Shown: one piece after another, positions 6,647-8,955 of the stretch | Layout of the letters: the number at the start of each line of letters is the position of its first letter | Numbering within the stretch: the first letter of the stretch is position 1 | Assembly (NCBI GenBank): GCA_021797415.1 | Contig: JAJZZT010000340.1 | Span: 1 to 8,955 of the forward strand | Length of the DNA: 8,955 nt | Reading direction: 5' to 3' | Source of the DNA: Bacillota bacterium | Lineage (GTDB): Bacteria; Bacillota; Bacilli; Alicyclobacillales; SLC66 | Notes under the pieces: model-generated | The model's database searches: none | The model's input: the letters and a program-made list of their open reading frames with translations, nothing else | Told to the model about the DNA's origin: nothing | Program-made: the position numbers and the translations under genes

Positions 6647-6653
6647 AGGAGGG
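6647..6653 (+). promoter_or_regulatory. Ribosome binding site abutting the riboswitch P1 stem
   Basis: AGGAGGG starts on the base after the last P1 base and ends 3 nt before the ATG at 6657. It fixes the start after the aptamer (an in-frame ATG at 6555 lies inside the riboswitch and is spurious) and is well placed to be blocked when P1 is stabilised. Confidence 0.65.
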
Positions 6654-6656
6654 ACC

Positions 6657-7445
6657 ATGCCGGACATATCACGGAGACGCGCTGCGGCCGCCGTTTGCGC
6701 GGTTGCAGGAAGCGCCTGTCTGACGTTTTTCACTCTTCCCCCATCCTTTGCCGCGGCCGCTGGATTGCCGTCGGCGCCCCATATCGTGAGTGCCGGAGAA
6801 ACTGTTCAGTCCGTCGCGGCGGTCGGCGAATTCGGACTGGCGGATTTTCTTCGGGTCAACCATCTCTTGGCATCGTCCCGTCTCTATTCGGGTGAGCGAC
6901 TTGCCCTGCCGTTTCTGTACAAGGTGCAGGCAGGAGACCAACTGGGCTATCTGGCTCGCCAGTATCAAACGACAGTGGCGTCGATCTGCGCTTTGAACCA
7001 TCTGTCGCCTTCATTGCCCTTGTGCGCCGGACAGGTGCTCTTGATTGCACGCGGCAGCACGACGGCAACCGGCGCGGGGATCCTGCGCCGGCCCCTGTTG
7101 CGGCGTTTCATCCCGGTTGCCGCGCCTGTGAAGAGAATGACGGCCACCGCGTATGATGCCTCTTCCGCTTCCAACGGCGGGTATGGCGGGGTGAATGCCT
7201 TGGGCCAGCCGCTGCGTTTTGGCGGTGTGGCTGTCGACCCATCCGTGATTCCCTTGGGAAGCAGGCTGTTTATCAGCGGCTACAGCGATCCCGCGTTGCC
7301 AAAGGGCGGATTTTACGCGGTGGCCAACGATGTGGGGGGTGCGATCCAGGGGAACCGGATCGACATTTTCCTGCCCGGCGGTCGGAGTAATGCGGATGCT
7401 TTCGGCATTGAACAGGTGATGGTGCGGATTCTGGCGCGCGGTTAG
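6657..7445 (+). CDS. Secreted LysM-3D domain protein (probable peptidoglycan hydrolase)
   Basis: A 262-residue exported cell-wall protein of the kind typically found under c-di-AMP riboswitches. Residues 1-35 are a signal peptide (MPDISRRR, a hydrophobic Ala/Val/Leu core, then SFAAAAG). Two LysM peptidoglycan-binding repeats follow: a degenerate one at about 42-85 (HIVSAGETVQSVA) and a clear one at 88-131 (YKVQAGDQLGYLARQYQTTV). The C-terminal 3D domain spans about 158-260 with its three hallmark aspartates at Asp194 (GVAVDPSVIPLG), Asp225 (AVANDVGGAI) and Asp236 (GNRIDIFL); TATAYDASS opens the domain. 3D domains have a double-psi barrel like MltA and are thought to cleave glycan strands, as in YocH or resuscitation-promoting factors. 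The likely role is wall remodelling, repressed when c-di-AMP is high. It appears to be a single-gene unit. Confidence 0.92.
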   Translation: MPDISRRRAAAAVCAVAGSACLTFFTLPPSFAAAAGLPSAPHIVSAGETVQSVAAVGEFGLADFLRVNHLLASSRLYSGERLALPFLYKVQAGDQLGYLARQYQTTVASICALNHLSPSLPLCAGQVLLIARGSTTATGAGILRRPLLRRFIPVAAPVKRMTATAYDASSASNGGYGGVNALGQPLRFGGVAVDPSVIPLGSRLFISGYSDPALPKGGFYAVANDVGGAIQGNRIDIFLPGGRSNADAFGIEQVMVRILARG

Positions 7446-7446
7446 G

Positions 7447-7474
7447 GGACGTGGGATAAAGGACGTGGGATAAA
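7447..7474 (+). repeat. 14-bp perfect tandem direct repeat (possible operator)
   Basis: GGACGTGGGATAAA occurs twice back to back, at 7447-7460 and 7461-7474, in the short gap before the peroxiredoxin gene. It begins 2 bp after the preceding stop and covers the position where a -35 box would stand relative to the TATACT -10 element. An activator or repressor site is a plausible reading; a chance or slippage duplication is the alternative. Confidence 0.8.
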
Positions 7475-7488
7475 GTCCAAATCTCCTG

Positions 7489-7494
7489 TATACT
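7489..7494 (+). promoter_or_regulatory. Candidate -10 box of the peroxiredoxin gene
   Basis: TATACT matches five of six bases of the sigma-A consensus. No good -35 lies 16-18 bp upstream (TGGGAT at 7466-7471 is poor); that position is inside the 14-bp direct repeats, which would suit an activator-dependent promoter. The implied leader is only about 15 nt, beginning at the ribosome binding site. Confidence 0.45.
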
Positions 7495-7501
7495 GTGCGC
7501 G

Positions 7502-7508
7502 AGGAGGG
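7502..7508 (+). promoter_or_regulatory. Ribosome binding site of the peroxiredoxin gene
   Basis: AGGAGGG with 7 nt to the ATG at 7516. It argues that the segment before the TGA is truly translated and not dead sequence. Confidence 0.75.
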
Positions 7509-7515
7509 ATTGGGC

Positions 7516-7992
7516 ATGCCGCTTGAAGTCGGACAGGCCGCGCCGGTGTTCACGTTGCCGGCGACAAGCGCCGAAGAAGTGTCTTTGGAAGAGTACCGGG
7601 GACGGATTGTCGTGCTGTTTTTCTACCCCAAAGACGATACGCCCGGCTGAACGAACGAGGCCGGCCAGTTCCGCGACGCATATGCGGCGTTCACGGAATT
7701 GGGGGCACAGGTGCTGGGTCTCAGCACGGACAGCATCGCATCACATGAAAAGTTTTCCCGCAAACTGGCGTTGCCGTATCCCCTGTTGTCCGACGCCGAC
7801 GCCGCAGTCTGTTCGGCGTACGGGGTGTACAAAGAAAAGAACATGTACGGGAAGAAGTACATGGGGATTGAACGAACGACGGTTGTGATCGACGAACGCG
7901 GGATGATTCGTCGCGTCTATCCGAAAGTGAAGGTGGAGGGCCACGCGCGGGCGGTGTTGGACGATCTGAACGCCGATCGGCAAAAGGTGTGA
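7516..7992 (+). CDS. bcp: Selenocysteine-containing thiol peroxidase (PrxQ/BCP type), TGA read as Sec at codon 45
   Basis: A thioredoxin-fold peroxiredoxin that reduces hydrogen peroxide and organic hydroperoxides. Read through the in-frame TGA at 7648-7650 it gives 158 residues, the normal BCP/PrxQ length. The TGA sits exactly at the peroxidatic cysteine: FYPKDDTPG-U-TNEAGQFRD, where relatives have Cys after DTPG. Family sequence continues in the same frame on both sides, including GLSTDSIASHEKF, LLSDADAAVCSAYGVY and GIERTTVVID, with no other disruption. The most economical reading is selenocysteine. The resolving Cys of PrxQ enzymes, five residues on, is Gly50 here; Cys99 is the only cysteine. 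AGGAGGG 8 nt before the ATG is an excellent ribosome binding site, so translation starts well upstream of the TGA. A nonsense mutation or a base error changing TGC or TGT to TGA cannot be excluded without the genome's sel genes. Standard annotation would give a 44-residue stub plus a false ORF from 7699. Confidence 0.85.
7648..7693 (+). promoter_or_regulatory. Candidate bacterial SECIS stem-loop beginning at the UGA
   Basis: TGAACG (7648-7653, including the UGA itself) is the exact reverse complement of CGTTCA (7688-7693). Within it, CCGC (7671-7674) can pair with GCGG (7684-7687), leaving a 9-nt apical loop that begins with G, 27 nt after the start of the UGA. That spacing and a G at the first loop positions fit the general bacterial SECIS description, but the upper stem is only 4 bp. 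A competing hairpin joins GAAC (7653-7656) with GTTC (7668-7671). This is hand-drawn pairing, not a computed fold. Confidence 0.4.
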
Positions 7993-8015
7993 ACAATCCA
8001 CCTGTTTAAACTGCG

Positions 8016-8050
8016 ACTCTCCCGTCCATCCTGTGAGGAAACGGGAGAGT
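8016..8050 (+). promoter_or_regulatory. Perfect 10-bp hairpin covering the next ribosome binding site
   Basis: ACTCTCCCGT (8016-8025) is the exact reverse complement of ACGGGAGAGT (8041-8050). The 15-nt loop can form a further 4-bp stem (TCCT 8029-8032 with AGGA 8036-8039). The 3' arm contains GGGAG (8043-8047), the ribosome binding site of the metalloprotease gene, so the fold would hide it. GATTTT follows the stem, so it could alternatively be a weak terminator of the peroxiredoxin transcript. Confidence 0.65.
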
Positions 8051-8057
8051 GATTTTG

Positions 8058-8955
8058 ATGCGTATTGCACCGCTGCTGGTGCTTGGGGCAATGGCCGTAT
8101 TCACGCTGTCGCAGATGCCCGCCTCCCGGGTGCGCGCCGCCAGTGAAGCGATCGGCCGGAGCATCGCCAATCTGGAGGTGCAGGGTTGGCGTTGGTTCAA
8201 CGACGATCCCGCGCGGCGAGCCGAGTTGGACAGGCTGGCCGCTGAGATCGGGCGCGGTCTTGCCGCTGCGCAATCCTGGGTTTTTGGCGCAGTTGGCGGG
8301 TTCTCCGGCCATCTGCACACGATTGCGGGCGTACAGATGCAGATTGACGGCGCTGCGGCGGACAAACAGGCGATCGTCCGTCTGGCCGGCGGCATCTCCA
8401 TCCCGCAGATCCAGCGGACACTGGGAATGACGTTTCATGGGCCGATTGCAGTCAGCTTGCTCCAGGACAAGAGTGCTTACGATAAGGCGCTGATGTCGCT
8501 GGGAGCGACGGGATCCCAGGCGGGCGTCATGGTGGATCGGACATCGGGCGTCGAGGCGGGGGACAGCGTGTATCTACCGCTGTTCAACGATGGCGGCAAA
8601 TATATGCTGGCGAATGTGCTGACCCATGAATTGACGCACGTCCTCTTTTATCAAAATAATCTATCCAACACCTTGCCCACATGGTTGAACGAGGGGACAG
8701 CCTGGTATGAGGGGCTGACGGCGGAACGCTCGCTGTCCCGGTTGTCTGCCGATCATCAGCTTGAAGTGGGCCTGCAGGGAGTGGGCGTCGCGTCTTCATC
8801 GGGAACGGCATTGTCGTTGCAGGCGACGGAGGCCCAACTGCTGCGCGCCCCGTATGACGTGGAGATCCAGGATTATGAAGCGGTTTCGCTTCTGGTGGCG
8901 CTGCACGGGTTTGCGCATTACGCCGCGTTTTTGCGCGAAGTTCGTCGGACTAGCG
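8058..8955 (+). CDS. Secreted HExxH zinc metalloprotease (peptidase MA-like), 3'-truncated by window edge
   Basis: An exported gluzincin-type metallopeptidase, open to the end of the window (299 codons, no stop). The signal peptide is MRIAPLLVLGAMAVFTLSQ... with probable cleavage after Ala27. The catalytic zinc site is HELTH at residues 190-194, with Glu191 as general base, and the third ligand Glu212 lies in LPTWLNEGTAWYEG. This HExxH...PxWLxEG arrangement is that of the peptidase MA-like family, whose substrates are mostly unknown. Residues 28-185 form a mostly alpha/beta N-terminal region (Trp- and Arg-rich at first) that I cannot assign. The C-terminal part after about 255 (YEAVSLLVALHGFAHYAAFL) looks helical, as in the helical half of such peptidases. 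ATG 8058 is preferred with GGGAG 10 nt upstream; in-frame GTG 8049 and TTG 8055 are alternatives that would add 3 or 1 residues. The gene starts 65 bp after the selenoprotein stop and may be cotranscribed. Confidence 0.85.
   Translation, partial: MRIAPLLVLGAMAVFTLSQMPASRVRAASEAIGRSIANLEVQGWRWFNDDPARRAELDRLAAEIGRGLAAAQSWVFGAVGGFSGHLHTIAGVQMQIDGAAADKQAIVRLAGGISIPQIQRTLGMTFHGPIAVSLLQDKSAYDKALMSLGATGSQAGVMVDRTSGVEAGDSVYLPLFNDGGKYMLANVLTHELTHVLFYQNNLSNTLPTWLNEGTAWYEGLTAERSLSRLSADHQLEVGLQGVGVASSSGTALSLQATEAQLLRAPYDVEIQDYEAVSLLVALHGFAHYAAFLREVRRTS

Noticed and set aside
6555..6656. N-terminal extension of the LysM-3D protein starting at ATG 6555
   Set aside because: This stretch is the c-di-AMP riboswitch; the signal peptide and AGGAGGG support the start at 6657.
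7699..7992. Independent 97-residue gene starting with TTG
   Set aside because: It is the in-frame C-terminal part of the peroxiredoxin, with no ribosome binding site of its own and starting in the middle of the thioredoxin fold.
8016..8050. The 3' hairpin after the selenoprotein gene as a SECIS in the untranslated region
   Set aside because: Archaeal and eukaryotic SECIS elements lie in untranslated regions, but bacterial ones must follow the UGA directly; this hairpin is over 360 nt away.

Overview
The window looks like a chromosomal segment of a GC-rich, endospore-forming-type member of the Bacilli (Alicyclobacillaceae-like). The reasons are the SpoIID-type and LysM/3D cell-wall proteins, a YwhD-family protein (a Bacilli family), strong GGAGG-type ribosome binding sites and a c-di-AMP (ydaO/yuaA) riboswitch. 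I cannot name the species from the sequence.

Layout, left to right. Positions 2-757 (+) hold the C-terminal part of endonuclease IV, cut by the window edge, with all nine metal ligands visible. A long orphan lipoprotein follows convergently at 774-2378 (-). Upstream of it are three to four copies of a 54-55 bp tandem repeat (2404-2566) and a 12-bp inverted repeat (2564-2620). Next on the minus strand is a secreted SpoIID/LytB-type protein with a Pro/Ala-rich linker and a carboxypeptidase-regulatory-like C-terminus (2726-3952). A gene-free stretch (3953-4353) is rich in nested inverted repeats and looks like a MITE-like element between two divergent genes. On the plus strand come a YwhD-family protein (4354-4980) and, 2 bp later, an Orn/Lys/Arg decarboxylase-family enzyme, probably the arginine decarboxylase of polyamine synthesis (4983-6470). 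A promoter and a c-di-AMP riboswitch (about 6541-6646) then control a LysM-3D cell-wall protein (6657-7445).

The most notable gene is at 7516-7992. It is a complete PrxQ/BCP-type thiol peroxidase whose catalytic cysteine codon, and only that codon, is an in-frame TGA. The simplest reading is a selenocysteine peroxiredoxin; a standard gene caller would split or truncate it. Its PrxQ-type resolving cysteine is replaced by Gly, Cys99 is the only cysteine left, and a 14-bp tandem repeat precedes its -10 box. A 10-bp perfect hairpin that covers the next ribosome binding site separates it from a secreted HExxH metalloprotease (8058 to the window end, incomplete).

Taken together the region is housekeeping and envelope oriented: DNA repair, polyamine synthesis, peptidoglycan remodelling under c-di-AMP control, and peroxide defence by a probable selenoenzyme. 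There is no sign of phage, CRISPR or rRNA/tRNA genes.
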